64,000 nt of DNA from Gemmatimonadota bacterium (GTDB taxonomy: Bacteria; Gemmatimonadota; Gemmatimonadetes; Palauibacterales; KS3-K002). The notes beneath the pieces were generated by a model. It worked only from the letters and a program-made list of their open reading frames with translations. It was not told where the DNA came from and made no database searches. A program made the position numbers and the translations under genes. Positions 51,513 to 61,178 of this stretch are shown piece after piece (within the stretch, counting starts at the first letter, position 1; each line of letters starts with the position of its first letter). Location: assembly GCA_020344215.1 (NCBI GenBank), contig CP070815.1:418073-482072 (forward strand), in the 5' to 3' direction.

Positions 51513-53359
51513 TGCTCCATGCGCTGTTGTTCTTGTGGGCAGCGGCAGGAGGCGACGACCCCGCCAACGTGACCGAGCTACGGGTGGAGCCCGCAGCCGC
51601 CGGCTACACCGAGGTCGTGGTCCGCACGAGCGGGGAAGTCAGCTACTCGGATTTCCTGCTCACCGATCCGCCCCGGCTCATCGTAGATCTCAGAGGCGCC
51701 CGGCATGCCCTGCCGAAGGACAACTTTGAGAATATCAATCGCGGCGGCGTCATCCGCGTCCGGACTAGCCAGTTCCGCGACGATGTAGTCCGCATCGTCG
51801 TGGAGCTCACCGAGCCGACGAGTTACACGCTGACCCGCCAGGGTAGCGAGATTCGAGTCGCGTTCCCGAACCTCGCGGGAGTCACGTTCGACTCGTGGGC
51901 CAGCCAGGCTGCCGCGCCGGTACCCGCACGACCGGAACCCCTTCAGCCGATGACGTCGACGGCGCGGCCGGTACAGAATCCGGCTTCCCAACAGCAGGAA
52001 TCGCCCTTCCAGACGCGGCCCAGCCCGGTGAGCCAGATGCCGCGCATCACCGTCACGTTCGAGAACACCGACATTCGTGACGTGCTGAACAACTTCGCCG
52101 ACTTCACCGGCAAGTCATTTGTCCCGGGCGCCGGAGTCGAGGGCAACGTCACGGCCAACATCCGTAATCAGCCGTGGGACCTGGCCCTCAGGGCCATCTT
52201 GGAGGCGCACGGGCTCACAGCGGTGGAGACGGCTACGGGCATCATCCGTGTCGATCGGCTGGAGAACCTCCAGCAGCGTCAGCAGTTGATCCAGCTGGAG
52301 ACGCAGATCTTCAAGGTCAACTACGCGCCGGTCGCTGAGATGGCCAACGCGCTGCAGCCCGCCCTGTCGGAGCGCGGCCAGGTGATCGCCAACGCGGCGA
52401 CGAACTCGATCATCGTCACAGACCTGGCTCAGAACATCGACATCGCCAGGCAGATGGTCAGGGATCTCGATATCCGTACGCCGCAAGTCACCATATCCGC
52501 CAAGATCATATTCGTCGACCGCTCCGATATCGAAGAGTTAGGGGTCGCCTGGGATCTGAAGGACACGGGTGGGAATCAGCTCAACCTCCTCAACCCGGGT
52601 CCGGACCTCGATCCGCGTGAGTGGGAGATCGTCGACGCCGACTTCGACGGCGTTCCTGAGACCGTCGTCAAGCCGCTGAGCCCCGAGAACCAGGTCTCGT
52701 TCGGCGGATCGTCGGTCGCCGCCCTCGCCAACGCACGGGACCGGGTGGGGACACCGGCGCTATCCCTGCTCACATCGGTCGCGATCGGTGATTTCCGCCT
52801 GTTCAACTTCCTCGAGGTACTTGAACGGATGGAACTCTCCGACATCGTGGCGGCTCCGACGATTCAGACGATGGACAACACGGAGGCCGAGATCCTCGTC
52901 GGCGAGCGGACCCCGGTGCGAGTCGTCGACGTCGGCGCCGGCGGCGCTACCGGAATCGGCGCACAGCAGCAACAACAGGCCCAGTTCCCACAGGCGACCG
53001 TCGACTACCAGGAGACCGGCATCAAGCTGCGGGTGACCCCGCACATTACATTCGACCGGCAGATCGTTATCGATCTCCACGCCGAGCGCTCCGGTGTTGC
53101 AGTGGCGCCGGGCGACATCGGCTTCACCTTCCGAACCCAGGAAGGAACTACCCGCCTGATTCTCGCCGACGGAGAGACCGGAGTTATCGGCGGTCTCACC
53201 GTCACCGAAGTCACTAAGAGCGAGAGCGGCATCCCGCTCCTGATGGACCTCCCCCTCGTCGGGCCACTGTTCCGGACCAGCAGGTCTGACGAATCAAAGC
53301 AGGACCTGTTGATCCTAGTAACGCCGCACATTGTGGACGAGCCGGTGGCAGCACGCTAG
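51509..53359 (+). CDS. pilQ: Type IV pilus secretin PilQ
   Basis: The 616-residue product begins with a short hydrophobic signal region and one AMIN domain (about 22-125; DPPRLIVDLRGAR), where many PilQ proteins have two or more. A Pro/Gln-rich linker leads to the N0/STN domain (ITVTFENTDIRDVLNNFADF), then a secretin N1 domain (IFKVNYAPVAEMANALQPAL) and the secretin core (VAAPTIQTMDNTEAEILVGE, GIKLRVTPHI). The conserved end VTPHIVDE is present. PilQ forms the outer-membrane pore for the fibre. It is the last gene of the pilM-Q operon; its ATG overlaps the pilP stop by four bases. Confidence 0.95.
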   Translation: MMLHALLFLWAAAGGDDPANVTELRVEPAAAGYTEVVVRTSGEVSYSDFLLTDPPRLIVDLRGARHALPKDNFENINRGGVIRVRTSQFRDDVVRIVVELTEPTSYTLTRQGSEIRVAFPNLAGVTFDSWASQAAAPVPARPEPLQPMTSTARPVQNPASQQQESPFQTRPSPVSQMPRITVTFENTDIRDVLNNFADFTGKSFVPGAGVEGNVTANIRNQPWDLALRAILEAHGLTAVETATGIIRVDRLENLQQRQQLIQLETQIFKVNYAPVAEMANALQPALSERGQVIANAATNSIIVTDLAQNIDIARQMVRDLDIRTPQVTISAKIIFVDRSDIEELGVAWDLKDTGGNQLNLLNPGPDLDPREWEIVDADFDGVPETVVKPLSPENQVSFGGSSVAALANARDRVGTPALSLLTSVAIGDFRLFNFLEVLERMELSDIVAAPTIQTMDNTEAEILVGERTPVRVVDVGAGGATGIGAQQQQQAQFPQATVDYQETGIKLRVTPHITFDRQIVIDLHAERSGVAVAPGDIGFTFRTQEGTTRLILADGETGVIGGLTVTEVTKSESGIPLLMDLPLVGPLFRTSRSDESKQDLLILVTPHIVDEPVAAR

Positions 53360-53433
53360 GAGGGTCAGGCGCCGCTGGCCAACCAGTAGGCTGGCGCCAT
53401 GACACGCTCTGCTAAACTTGAGGGAGTAGTCTT

Positions 53434-56064
53434 ATGCTAAGCGTTAGGGGTTGGACGCGGCTGTTGACGGGGACGATAGCCGTGGCCTTGTTGGGAATGG
53501 CGGCCTGTGAGGCGGACGACGCGGTATACGGGCCGCTCGAGGACAACACGCCGCCGGTCGTATCCGTCACCGACGCGACGGTGTCGGGCGACACGCTGGT
53601 GACGAAGGTCGAAGCCGAGGACTTCATCGCCCTCGCCTTCGTGGTCACCGAGATCCGCCGCACGGATCAGTTCGAGACCGTCATTACGGCGTCAGGCGAT
53701 ACGGTCGTGCTCGGCAGGCTCGTTGCCGTCGACACGACTTGGTTCGCGGGACGGACGGTCCAGGCGACGGTGACCACGACGTTCTTCACCGCCTTCACCA
53801 ACCCGACAGCGGTGGAGATACGCGCGATCGCGGTGGACTCCCAGGATAACGAGGCCACTGACTCGGCGATCGTGACAGTGGGCGGCGATGGGGGCGGCCT
53901 CGGGGCGCCGACGATTTCAATCTATTCCCCGCTCCCCGGTCAGACGGTGCGCGACAACACGCTCATCCGAGTCGGCATTCGAGCAAGCGACCCGACGGGG
54001 CTGGCTCAGCTGAACGTCGTGCTCTCTAACCCAGCAGCTAGTCCGCCGGCGGTACCGGCTGCGGACACGATCCGTTTCGCCGAGTTCCGCACGGACGTCG
54101 ATACGCTGCTGGATTTTTTTATCCCCCAGGGGGCCTTGGGCACGCTGACCATCACTGCTGAGGCGATCAACCTCAACACGTTCAGCGCAACTGCCCAGAT
54201 CAGCGTTACCGTGGCGACGGAGGTCCCCGACGATGCTGAACCGCCAATCGTCAGCATGCTGGTCACCGGTGGGGTGGAGAGGCGAACGGACGAACCGTTG
54301 CGCATGGAGGTCGACGACTCGCTGCTCTTCAACGTTGTAGCCGCCGACCTGCAAACTGCGATAACGCGCATCGGTGTGACGATCGTCGTCAGGAACGACA
54401 AGGAGACCGGAACGGTCGTCGACACGGTGTTCGTTGACAGCGTGATGAACCCGGCGATAAGCGGCACGGTGCCGGTCGCCTTCGGTTTGATGCCGCTGGA
54501 TCTGCCAGCCACCATCTTCACGGAGGCGGATGTCCCCGACACGTTGTTCTTCGAGCTCACCGCCTGGGCGTTCGACCAGGCGTCCCCGACCACGAACTGT
54601 GGAGCGACGGTCGATCCGGAGGGCTCGGAAAACAGCCTCCAGTGCACGACCGGCGATCCGATCCATGCGGCGGGCATCCAGGGTGGGTTCCTGGAGCGCC
54701 TGATCGTTGCCGGGCGGACCATTGGGATTCAGCAAGGCGCCCTAATCGCGGACGCTGTGGTGGATACGTTGCGGGAGCTGATGCTGCTGTCCGACTTCAA
54801 CTTCGGGGTCGTGCGCCCATTCGATCTTCGTAACGAGGTCTTCCTGGGCAACGTCCCGGTCGGGTCTGATCCGTGGGGCGTCGGGATTGACTTGACCGAG
54901 GACCTCCTGTTGGTCGGTAACTCTGGTGGCACCAACATTTCGGTCGTGGACCTCGGTCCTCGTTCGCCGGGCTCACCAGCTGTCGGCAGCGAGATCGATC
55001 GGTTCCAGACCCAGGACCTCCAGGTGTTCAGGGTGGACGAGGATTTCGACGTGACCGGGAGGAAGATCTTCCCCGTCACCAACTTCAACTACTCGGATCG
55101 CCCGCAGTTCCTCGCCCAGGCGGCGAACGGGTTCATTCTCTATTCAACTGTCCCGGCGCTGGCCGATAATCCTGGGACGATTCGAGAGTACGATCCGGCG
55201 CTGAGGGAACTCCGGTTCTTCGTTGGCTATGCGGGGCGCAGGAACCCCGGCAATCCGCAAGTCCAGATCATCAACGCGGATTCGGTGTTCAGCATCAACG
55301 GCGCACGGCAGTTCGTCGTTTGCGATCACCCCCGAGGTAGTTTCGCCAGCCCCTCCTGCATCGTCGCCAGCGACTCGCTTTCCGACGCCACGTGGAAAGT
55401 CGCTGCCATGGTCGGTTGGGACGTGGAGATCTTCACCGATCTGGATATCGCTAGCATCGGCTTGACCGACACAACCCTCGTAGCCGCCAGCGGTGACAGG
55501 GAGTACGTCGCTTTCGGTGAAGGCGATACACCGGGCCGGGCCGGCCGCGTTATGCTCTACCGCTCGGCGGACGGATCGATCAGCAACGGCCTGCAGGTGA
55601 CCGACCTCGTGGGCAACGCTGAGGAGAAGGTGTTCGGCCTTGCCATGAACCGCGACGGAAGCCTCGGTGTGGTAAGGGGCACAATCGCTTTCTTCTTCGG
55701 TCCGGATCCAAGCGGACAAAACGTCCTCAGGATGCTGGGCACCAACGATAGGATCAATCCTGACGGCGCGGGTGCGGCGCTGCATCCAGATAACGACATC
55801 ACCGCGGCTCCGCCTGTCGGAGATGAACCCTCCAGGCGTCTCACGTTCCTGGGCTCCGGGGATGCGCGAATCGAGATCGTCGACGCCTTCCACTACGAGG
55901 TGCCCCGGGGGAATGTAATCATTCGGGATCCGATCCTCGGCCCGCTGCGGATCAGCCGGAGCTTACCCACCGATCCGCCGGAGGTCATCCTGAAGCTCTA
56001 CGGCATCACGGAAAACGGCGTGGTGGTCATTTCGGTAAAGGACAGCGATATTATCGCGTTCTAG
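53434..56064 (+). CDS. Large lipoprotein with Ig-like and beta-propeller-like regions
   Basis: The 876-residue product starts at an ATG with GAGGGAG upstream. A lipoprotein signal ends GMAAC (Cys near residue 26). Residues about 35-300 look like two or three Ig-like beta sandwiches (NTPPVVSVTDATVSGD, then APTISIYSPLPGQTVRDN and PPIVSMLVTGGVERR). Residues about 450-860 resemble a beta-propeller (WGVGIDLTEDLLLVGNSGG, VFGLAMNRDGSLGVVRG). No enzyme motif is visible. It directly follows pilQ but has a 74-nt gap, so it may be read from the pilus operon or alone. A surface or pilus-associated adhesive role is possible but unproved. Confidence 0.6.
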   Translation: MLSVRGWTRLLTGTIAVALLGMAACEADDAVYGPLEDNTPPVVSVTDATVSGDTLVTKVEAEDFIALAFVVTEIRRTDQFETVITASGDTVVLGRLVAVDTTWFAGRTVQATVTTTFFTAFTNPTAVEIRAIAVDSQDNEATDSAIVTVGGDGGGLGAPTISIYSPLPGQTVRDNTLIRVGIRASDPTGLAQLNVVLSNPAASPPAVPAADTIRFAEFRTDVDTLLDFFIPQGALGTLTITAEAINLNTFSATAQISVTVATEVPDDAEPPIVSMLVTGGVERRTDEPLRMEVDDSLLFNVVAADLQTAITRIGVTIVVRNDKETGTVVDTVFVDSVMNPAISGTVPVAFGLMPLDLPATIFTEADVPDTLFFELTAWAFDQASPTTNCGATVDPEGSENSLQCTTGDPIHAAGIQGGFLERLIVAGRTIGIQQGALIADAVVDTLRELMLLSDFNFGVVRPFDLRNEVFLGNVPVGSDPWGVGIDLTEDLLLVGNSGGTNISVVDLGPRSPGSPAVGSEIDRFQTQDLQVFRVDEDFDVTGRKIFPVTNFNYSDRPQFLAQAANGFILYSTVPALADNPGTIREYDPALRELRFFVGYAGRRNPGNPQVQIINADSVFSINGARQFVVCDHPRGSFASPSCIVASDSLSDATWKVAAMVGWDVEIFTDLDIASIGLTDTTLVAASGDREYVAFGEGDTPGRAGRVMLYRSADGSISNGLQVTDLVGNAEEKVFGLAMNRDGSLGVVRGTIAFFFGPDPSGQNVLRMLGTNDRINPDGAGAALHPDNDITAAPPVGDEPSRRLTFLGSGDARIEIVDAFHYEVPRGNVIIRDPILGPLRISRSLPTDPPEVILKLYGITENGVVVISVKDSDIIAF

Positions 56065-56102
56065 GGGCCGCCCACGCGGAGTAGCCCCGTCACCGGGCAG
56101 CT

Positions 56103-56184
56103 AAGCCGCCGGACCAGCCCGGGCCACCAGACGCGGCCGACGCCGACGTCGCTGGCCCGGGCAGGGCCAGGCGGCTTTCCCTTT
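56103..56184 (+). terminator. Long hairpin with T-rich tail
   Basis: AAGCCGCC (56103-56110) and GGCGGCTT (56170-56177) form the base. GCCCGGGCCA (56117-56126) and TGGCCCGGGC (56153-56162) form the upper stem, with a small internal loop between and a 26-nt apical loop. TCCCTTT follows. It probably ends transcription after the large lipoprotein gene, though the tail is not a pure T-run. Confidence 0.55.
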
Positions 56185-56198
56185 GCTCGAGGGGCTGG

Positions 56199-56258
56199 AT
56201 GCTGGAGCACTTCAGAATCGTCACCGCCGGCGAGTCGCACGGCCGGGCTTGCGGATAA
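56199..56258 (+). pseudogene. aroC: Truncated 5' end of chorismate synthase (aroC remnant)
   Basis: An ATG preceded by GAGGGG opens a frame of only 19 residues, MLEHFRIVTAGESHGRACG, then TAA. The segment FRIVTAGESHGRA matches the start of chorismate synthase, where (F/L)xTAGESHG is the conserved FMN- and substrate-binding N-terminus. Similarity stops right after GESHGRA, where the family continues with a hydrophobic LVxIVEG-type stretch. In the next frame (56248-56316) an unrelated 22-residue tail (LADKAAKLLGDRRLSDPKAG...) reads to a TGA, which could be the end of a different lost gene. The pattern fits a deletion, or a collapsed assembly, that removed most of aroC and perhaps following genes. 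Confidence 0.55.
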
Positions 56259-56312
56259 GGCCGCTAAGCTGCTCGGGGACAGGAGGTTGAGCGACCCGAA
56301 GGCGGGAAACTG

Positions 56313-56340
56313 TTGACAAGCCGTTGATTCCTGTTAGGCA
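56313..56340 (+). promoter_or_regulatory. Possible promoter of topA
   Basis: A perfect TTGACA at 56313-56318 lies about 100 nt before the topA ATG. The best -10 candidate, TAGGCA at 56335-56340 after a 16-nt spacer, is weak. A GGGGACCC direct repeat follows at about 56352-56368. Treat as tentative. Confidence 0.25.
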
Positions 56341-56413
56341 TCCTCAGCGCCGGGGACCCGGGGACCCGTGGGACCGGCTTAGGGGTAAGCGGTGGACGGG
56401 ATGGACTGAGGAC

Positions 56414-58882
56414 ATGACCGAGAAGAAGAAGGCGACAGGGAAGAGCAAGCGATCGAAGAAGGCGGCGGCGGGCGGGAACGGCCCCAGGCTGCTCATCGTT
56501 GAGTCTCCGGCCAAGGCGCGTACGCTCACTCGCTACCTCGACGACAGCTATGTCGTCAAGGCGTCGGTGGGTCACATCCGCGATCTTCCCAAGCGTGATC
56601 TCGGCGTCGATATCGAGAACGGTTTCGCGCCGCACTACGTGACGATCCGCGGGAAGGGTAAGGTCGTCAAGGAGCTCAAGCAGGCGGCAAACAACGCGGA
56701 CATCGTGCTCCTGGGTACCGACCCTGATCGCGAGGGGGAAGCGATAGCCTACCACGTGGCCGAGCAGCTCGGTTACCGCTCGAAGGACGGTCGGCGCTTC
56801 AAGCGCGTGCTGTTCGAGGAGATCACGCCCGAAGGGGTGGCGCAAGGCCTCGAGAGCCCGGGCGAAATCGATTTCCGAAAGGTCGATGCCCAGCAAGCCC
56901 GTCGCATCCTCGATCGGCTGGTGGGCTACAAGGCCAGCCCCTTCCTTTGGAAGCCCATACGCCCAGGATTGTCGGCTGGCCGTGTCCAGACCGTGGCCCT
57001 GCGATTGATCTGGGAGCGAGAAGAGGCGATCCGCGGCTTCGAGCCGCGGGAGTACTGGACGGTGGAAGTGCTGCTGGAGAAGGATGGACAGCGCTTCACG
57101 GCCAAGCTGCACCATCTCGACGGCGCGAAGCCCGACCTGCCCAACGAGGCTGCGGCGCTGGCGGTCCTCGACGCGGTCAAGGACGTCCCCTTCGAGGTCT
57201 CGAAGGTTCGCCGCAAGGAACGAAGAAAGAACCCCGCGCCTCCGTTCACCACGTCCTGGTTGCAGCAGGAGGCGGCAAAGCGCCTGCGCTTCTCGGCTAA
57301 GCGTACTATGCGGCTCGCCCAGCAGCTCTACGAGGGCGTCGACGTGGGTGGTGAGGCCATCGGTCTAATCACGTACATGCGGACGGATTCTACTCGCGTC
57401 GCCGCCTCGGCGGCCAAGTCGGCGCGCGACTACATAGAGCAGCTGTTTGGGTCGGGCTACCTGCCCAAGGCGCCACGTCTCTACACGGGCAAGCGGCAGA
57501 AGGGTGCTCAGGAGGCGCATGAGGCGATCCGGCCCACTTCCGTGCGGCGTACACCTGAGTCGCTGAAGGGCGATCTCGATGCCGCCCAGCTAAAGCTGTA
57601 CTCCTTGATCTGGCAGCGGTTCGTCGCGTCGCAGATGTCGCCGGCGGTCTATGACACCACCACCGTCGACTTCGACCTGACAGGCGCGGATGGGCGCAAG
57701 TACCAGTTCCGCGTCAACGGGTCGGTCCTCAAGTTCGACGGCTTCACACGCCTCTACAAGGGTGTCTATGAGAAGGAGGAAGGCCGCCACCTGGACGACC
57801 TGGAGGGGCTTCCCGGCCTTGAGGCGGGCGAGACCGTCGCTGTGGTGGAACTCAACAAGAGCCAGCACTTCACCGAGCCGCCACCTCGCTTCAGCGAAGC
57901 CAGCCTGGTCAAGGAACTGGAGAAGCTGGGGATCGGTAGGCCTTCGACCTACGCGCAGATCCTCTCGACGCTGGTCGAGCGCACGTACGTCGAGCTCGAC
58001 AACCGCCGCTTCACGACCACTCCTTTGGGCGAGACGGTCGTCCAGGTCCTCATTCGCGTATTCCCCGACACGTTCGATGTGGACTTCACGAGCAATTTGG
58101 AGGCCAACCTGGACCGCATCGAAGAGGGCGAGCTTGAGTGGCACCAGGTACTGGAGCAGTTCTACGCCCGGTTCAGTAAGCGGCTCGAGGAGGGGGAGGC
58201 TAGACGCGATGAGATCATTAAGCAGATCGTGCAGGCGGAGGGTGAAGTCTGTGACCTCTGCGGTGCTCCGATGGTCGTGAAGTGGAACCGCTACGGCCGG
58301 TTCCTCGGTTGCTCCAACTACCCGGAGTGCAAGAACACCAAGCCGATCGATCGGCTGCCCGAGGTCGACCTCGAGAACGAGCAGTGTCCGCAGTGCGGCG
58401 GCAACCTGTTGGTCAAGAGCGGCCGTTTCGGCCCGTTCGTCGCCTGCTCCAATTATCCGGATTGTCGCTTCACCCGCGCCGTCGACGGCAAGCACAGCGA
58501 AGCCGCCGCGGACGTCAAGTGCCCGGAATGCGGCAGTCCAATGGCGGTGAAAACGGGACGTTACGGCGAGTTCCTCGCTTGTACGGCGTACCCTAAGTGC
58601 AAGCACACGCAAGCGATCAGCCTGGGGATGAAATGCCCGACGTGCGGTGAAGGTGATGTGGTCAAGCGTCGCACGCGGCGTGGGCGTGTCTTCTACGGGT
58701 GTACTCGCTATCCAGACTGCGATTGGTCCAGCTGGGACACGCCGGTGAGCTTCGACTGTCCCGCTTGCGGCTCGCAGGTGGCACTTCAGAAGACATCCAA
58801 GCGCAAGGGCGACTACCTAAGGTGTGCGGCCTGCGGCCACGAGTCGGTCCCTGAAGGCGCGGCAGGCACGAGCTCGAGCTGA
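56414..58882 (+). CDS. topA: DNA topoisomerase I (type IA)
   Basis: I chose the ATG at 56414, giving 822 residues with a Lys-rich N-terminal tail (TEKKKATGKSKRSKKAA) before the Toprim domain LLIVESPAKARTLTRYLD. The Toprim acidic motif TDPDREGEAIAYHV is near residue 100. The catalytic Tyr is Y321 in ITYMRTDSTR. The C-terminus has four CxxC-type zinc ribbons (CDLCG, CPQCG, CPECG, CPTCG) and a fifth short one (CPACG...CAACG). The enzyme relaxes negative supercoils. An upstream in-frame extension lacks family sequence. It starts the housekeeping block topA-trmFO-xerC-hslV-hslU. Confidence 0.96.
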   Translation: MTEKKKATGKSKRSKKAAAGGNGPRLLIVESPAKARTLTRYLDDSYVVKASVGHIRDLPKRDLGVDIENGFAPHYVTIRGKGKVVKELKQAANNADIVLLGTDPDREGEAIAYHVAEQLGYRSKDGRRFKRVLFEEITPEGVAQGLESPGEIDFRKVDAQQARRILDRLVGYKASPFLWKPIRPGLSAGRVQTVALRLIWEREEAIRGFEPREYWTVEVLLEKDGQRFTAKLHHLDGAKPDLPNEAAALAVLDAVKDVPFEVSKVRRKERRKNPAPPFTTSWLQQEAAKRLRFSAKRTMRLAQQLYEGVDVGGEAIGLITYMRTDSTRVAASAAKSARDYIEQLFGSGYLPKAPRLYTGKRQKGAQEAHEAIRPTSVRRTPESLKGDLDAAQLKLYSLIWQRFVASQMSPAVYDTTTVDFDLTGADGRKYQFRVNGSVLKFDGFTRLYKGVYEKEEGRHLDDLEGLPGLEAGETVAVVELNKSQHFTEPPPRFSEASLVKELEKLGIGRPSTYAQILSTLVERTYVELDNRRFTTTPLGETVVQVLIRVFPDTFDVDFTSNLEANLDRIEEGELEWHQVLEQFYARFSKRLEEGEARRDEIIKQIVQAEGEVCDLCGAPMVVKWNRYGRFLGCSNYPECKNTKPIDRLPEVDLENEQCPQCGGNLLVKSGRFGPFVACSNYPDCRFTRAVDGKHSEAAADVKCPECGSPMAVKTGRYGEFLACTAYPKCKHTQAISLGMKCPTCGEGDVVKRRTRRGRVFYGCTRYPDCDWSSWDTPVSFDCPACGSQVALQKTSKRKGDYLRCAACGHESVPEGAAGTSSS

Positions 58883-58906
58883 GCGAGCAGACTGGATTCG
58901 GAACCG

Positions 58907-60238
58907 TTGCCTGAGATCGTCGTTGTAGGTGGCGGCCTGGCGGGAACCGAGGCCGCTTGTCAGCTTGCGCGGCGCGGACACCAGGTGGTCCTGTACGAGA
59001 TGCGCCCCCACTTATCGACACCGGCGCACCGGACCGACAGGCTGGGCGAGCTCGTCTGCAGCAATTCCTTCAAGTCGGAAGAACTCGGCAATGCCCACGG
59101 ACTCCTGAAGGCGGAGCTGCGTGAGCTCGGCTCGCTTCTCCTCGAGGTGGCCGACCAGGCGCGTGTCCCTGGAGGTGCGGCGCTTGCCGTCGACCGTGAG
59201 CTGTTCGCCCAGGGGGTAAGCCAGGCGATCGAGACGCATCCTCGCATCCGGGTGAGCCGCGGCGAGGTACGTGAGCTGCCTGCGGCTCCGGCTATCATCG
59301 CCAGCGGCCCGCTTACATCTGACGCCCTCTTCGATTCGATTCGTGGACGTTTGGGCACGGCGGGTCTCTACTTCTTCGATGCGATCGCTCCCATCGTAGC
59401 GGCGGAGTCTATCGACTCGACCGAGAGTTTTCGGGCCTCTCGCTACGGCAAGGGCCAGGACGATGCCTATATCAACTGTCCGCTGGGCCGCGAGCGTTAC
59501 GAAGCATTCCACGAGGCGCTGCTAGGCGGTGAGGTCTACGACACCAACGACTGGGATCAGGTGCCTTACTTCGAAGGCTGTCTGCCCATTGAGGTGCTGG
59601 CAGCCCGCGGCAAGGACGCGCTCCGCTTCGGCCCGCTCAAGCCGGTTGGCCTGAAGGATCCCCGTACCGGCAAGACGCCTTACGCGGTCGTCCAGCTGCG
59701 ACAGGAAGACCGAGAGGGTCGGATGTGGGGGCTCGTGGGCTTCCAGACTCGGCTGCGCTATCCTGATCAGCGTCGCGCGATAGGGCTCGTCCCCGCCCTC
59801 GCGGAGGCCGAGATCCTCCGCTACGGGCAGATCCATCGCAACAGCTACATCAACTTCCCGGCCCTCCTTACGCCGCACGGCTCGCCGGCGGACGAGCCCG
59901 GGCTCATCTTCGCCGGCCAGCTTACCGGGGTCGAGGGCTACATCGAATCGGCGGCCACCGGGCTGCTCGCTGCCTTGAACATCGACCGCCTGCAGCGTGG
60001 CCTCGCACCCGCCGTGCCACCCTCCACGACAATGCTGGGAGGACTGCTTCGCTACCTCCGGGAGGCAGATCCGAGTAATTTCCAGCCTATGAATGCCAAC
60101 TTCGGGCTGATCGATCCGCTCCCGCAGCCGCCCCGCCGCCGGCGCGAGCGTCGGGAGGAACTTGCAGAGCGGGCGTTGGGCGAGATACGAGTGTGGATGG
60201 CCGGCATGGCGAGCGCTCCTGCCGAGCTCGGGCGCTGA
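58907..60238 (+). CDS. trmFO: tRNA (uracil-54-C5) methyltransferase TrmFO
   Basis: The 443-residue product starts at a TTG, directly giving the FAD-binding PEIVVVGGGLAGTEAACQLA. TrmFO hallmarks follow: YEMRPHLSTPAHRTD, LVCSNSFKSEEL, and a late INFPALLTPHGSP and GQLTGVEGYIESAATGLLA. TrmFO uses methylenetetrahydrofolate and FADH2 to methylate U54 in the T loop of tRNA. Nearby gcvT belongs to the same one-carbon metabolism, but that is coincidental. The spacing of 24 nt from topA suggests co-transcription. Confidence 0.95.
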   Translation: MPEIVVVGGGLAGTEAACQLARRGHQVVLYEMRPHLSTPAHRTDRLGELVCSNSFKSEELGNAHGLLKAELRELGSLLLEVADQARVPGGAALAVDRELFAQGVSQAIETHPRIRVSRGEVRELPAAPAIIASGPLTSDALFDSIRGRLGTAGLYFFDAIAPIVAAESIDSTESFRASRYGKGQDDAYINCPLGRERYEAFHEALLGGEVYDTNDWDQVPYFEGCLPIEVLAARGKDALRFGPLKPVGLKDPRTGKTPYAVVQLRQEDREGRMWGLVGFQTRLRYPDQRRAIGLVPALAEAEILRYGQIHRNSYINFPALLTPHGSPADEPGLIFAGQLTGVEGYIESAATGLLAALNIDRLQRGLAPAVPPSTTMLGGLLRYLREADPSNFQPMNANFGLIDPLPQPPRRRRERREELAERALGEIRVWMAGMASAPAELGR

Positions 60239-60266
60239 CAGCGGGAGCGCCGGAGGCGAGGCTGAG

Positions 60267-61178
60267 ATGGCACGGGCTGAGGCCAATGACTACCTGAGGT
60301 ACTTGGAGGACGAGCGTCAGCTGTCCCGGCATACCATAGCGGCCTACAGGCGTGACCTGGCGGATCTGAGCGAGTTTTTGGGCGGTTACTACGGCAGCGC
60401 CGATTGGGAGTGGACGGACGTTGACCGGCTGGCCGTGAGGGCGTTCCTCAGTCAGCTAACGATGGCCGCGCTCAAGAAGAGGACGATAGCGCGGAAGCTC
60501 TCAGCCGTTCGAAGCTTCTTCCGCTTTCTCCAACGGGAAGGCGTCGTAGCGGCGAACCCCGCCCGCCAGGTGCGGGCGCCCCGGCAGGGCCGGGCTCTCC
60601 CGGGCTATCTGACCCAGAGAGAGATGTCGCAGCTGTTCGAGATCGCTGCGCAGAGCGGTTCGCGGCAGGGTTGGCGGGGGGCAAGAGACTGGGCGTTGAT
60701 CGAACTGATGTACACCGCCGGACTTCGTCTTTCCGAGGCGCACTCGCTGGACCTGGCGGATGTAGATGTCGAGGCCGGCCGCGTCAAAGTGCACGGCAAG
60801 GGGCGCAAGGAACGGATCGTGCCGATAGGCGGGCATGCCATGATCGCCCTGGGTGCCTATGGGCAAGAGCGTTCTCAGGAGTTCGGCACGCCGGCGTCCT
60901 CCGATCCGCTCTTTGTCTCCGATCGTGGCGGTCGGCTGTCGCGTCGCCAGATCCAGCGGATCGTGACGCGGTTCATCGGCCTGGTAGCGGACGAGACCGG
61001 CTTGAGCACACACTCTGTCCGCCATTCCTTCGCGACGCACCTGCTGGACGAGGGAGCCGACTTGATGGCGATCAAGGAACTGCTCGGCCATTCGTCGCTC
61101 TCGACGACCCAGATGTACGCACACACCTCCCGGGAACGGCTCAGGCGGGTCTACCGGGTGGCGCACCCGAGAAGCTGA
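60267..61178 (+). CDS. xerC: Tyrosine recombinase XerC
   Basis: The 303-residue product starts at the ATG at 60267 (GGAGGCGAGG upstream). The N-terminal SAM-like domain ([20 protein letters not shown]) is followed by the catalytic domain with the full set R154, K178, H249, R252, H275 and nucleophile Y284. The motifs [18 protein letters not shown] and [17 protein letters not shown] are standard Xer. It resolves chromosome dimers at dif together with XerD. The position in trmFO-xerC-hslVU is a conserved arrangement also seen as codV-clpQY in Firmicutes, so it is not a mobile integrase. Confidence 0.93.
   Translation: MARAEANDYLRYLEDERQLSRHTIAAYRRDLADLSEFLGGYYGSADWEWTDVDRLAVRAFLSQLTMAALKKRTIARKLSAVRSFFRFLQREGVVAANPARQVRAPRQGRALPGYLTQREMSQLFEIAAQSGSRQGWRGARDWALIELMYTAGLRLSEAHSLDLADVDVEAGRVKVHGKGRKERIVPIGGHAMIALGAYGQERSQEFGTPASSDPLFVSDRGGRLSRRQIQRIVTRFIGLVADETGLSTHSVRHSFATHLLDEGADLMAIKELLGHSSLSTTQMYAHTSRERLRRVYRVAHPRS

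Noticed and set aside
60267..61178. Tyrosine recombinase as a sign of a mobile element
   Set aside because: It lies in the conserved trmFO-xerC-hslV-hslU order, has standard Xer features, and no attachment-site repeats or cargo genes flank it.
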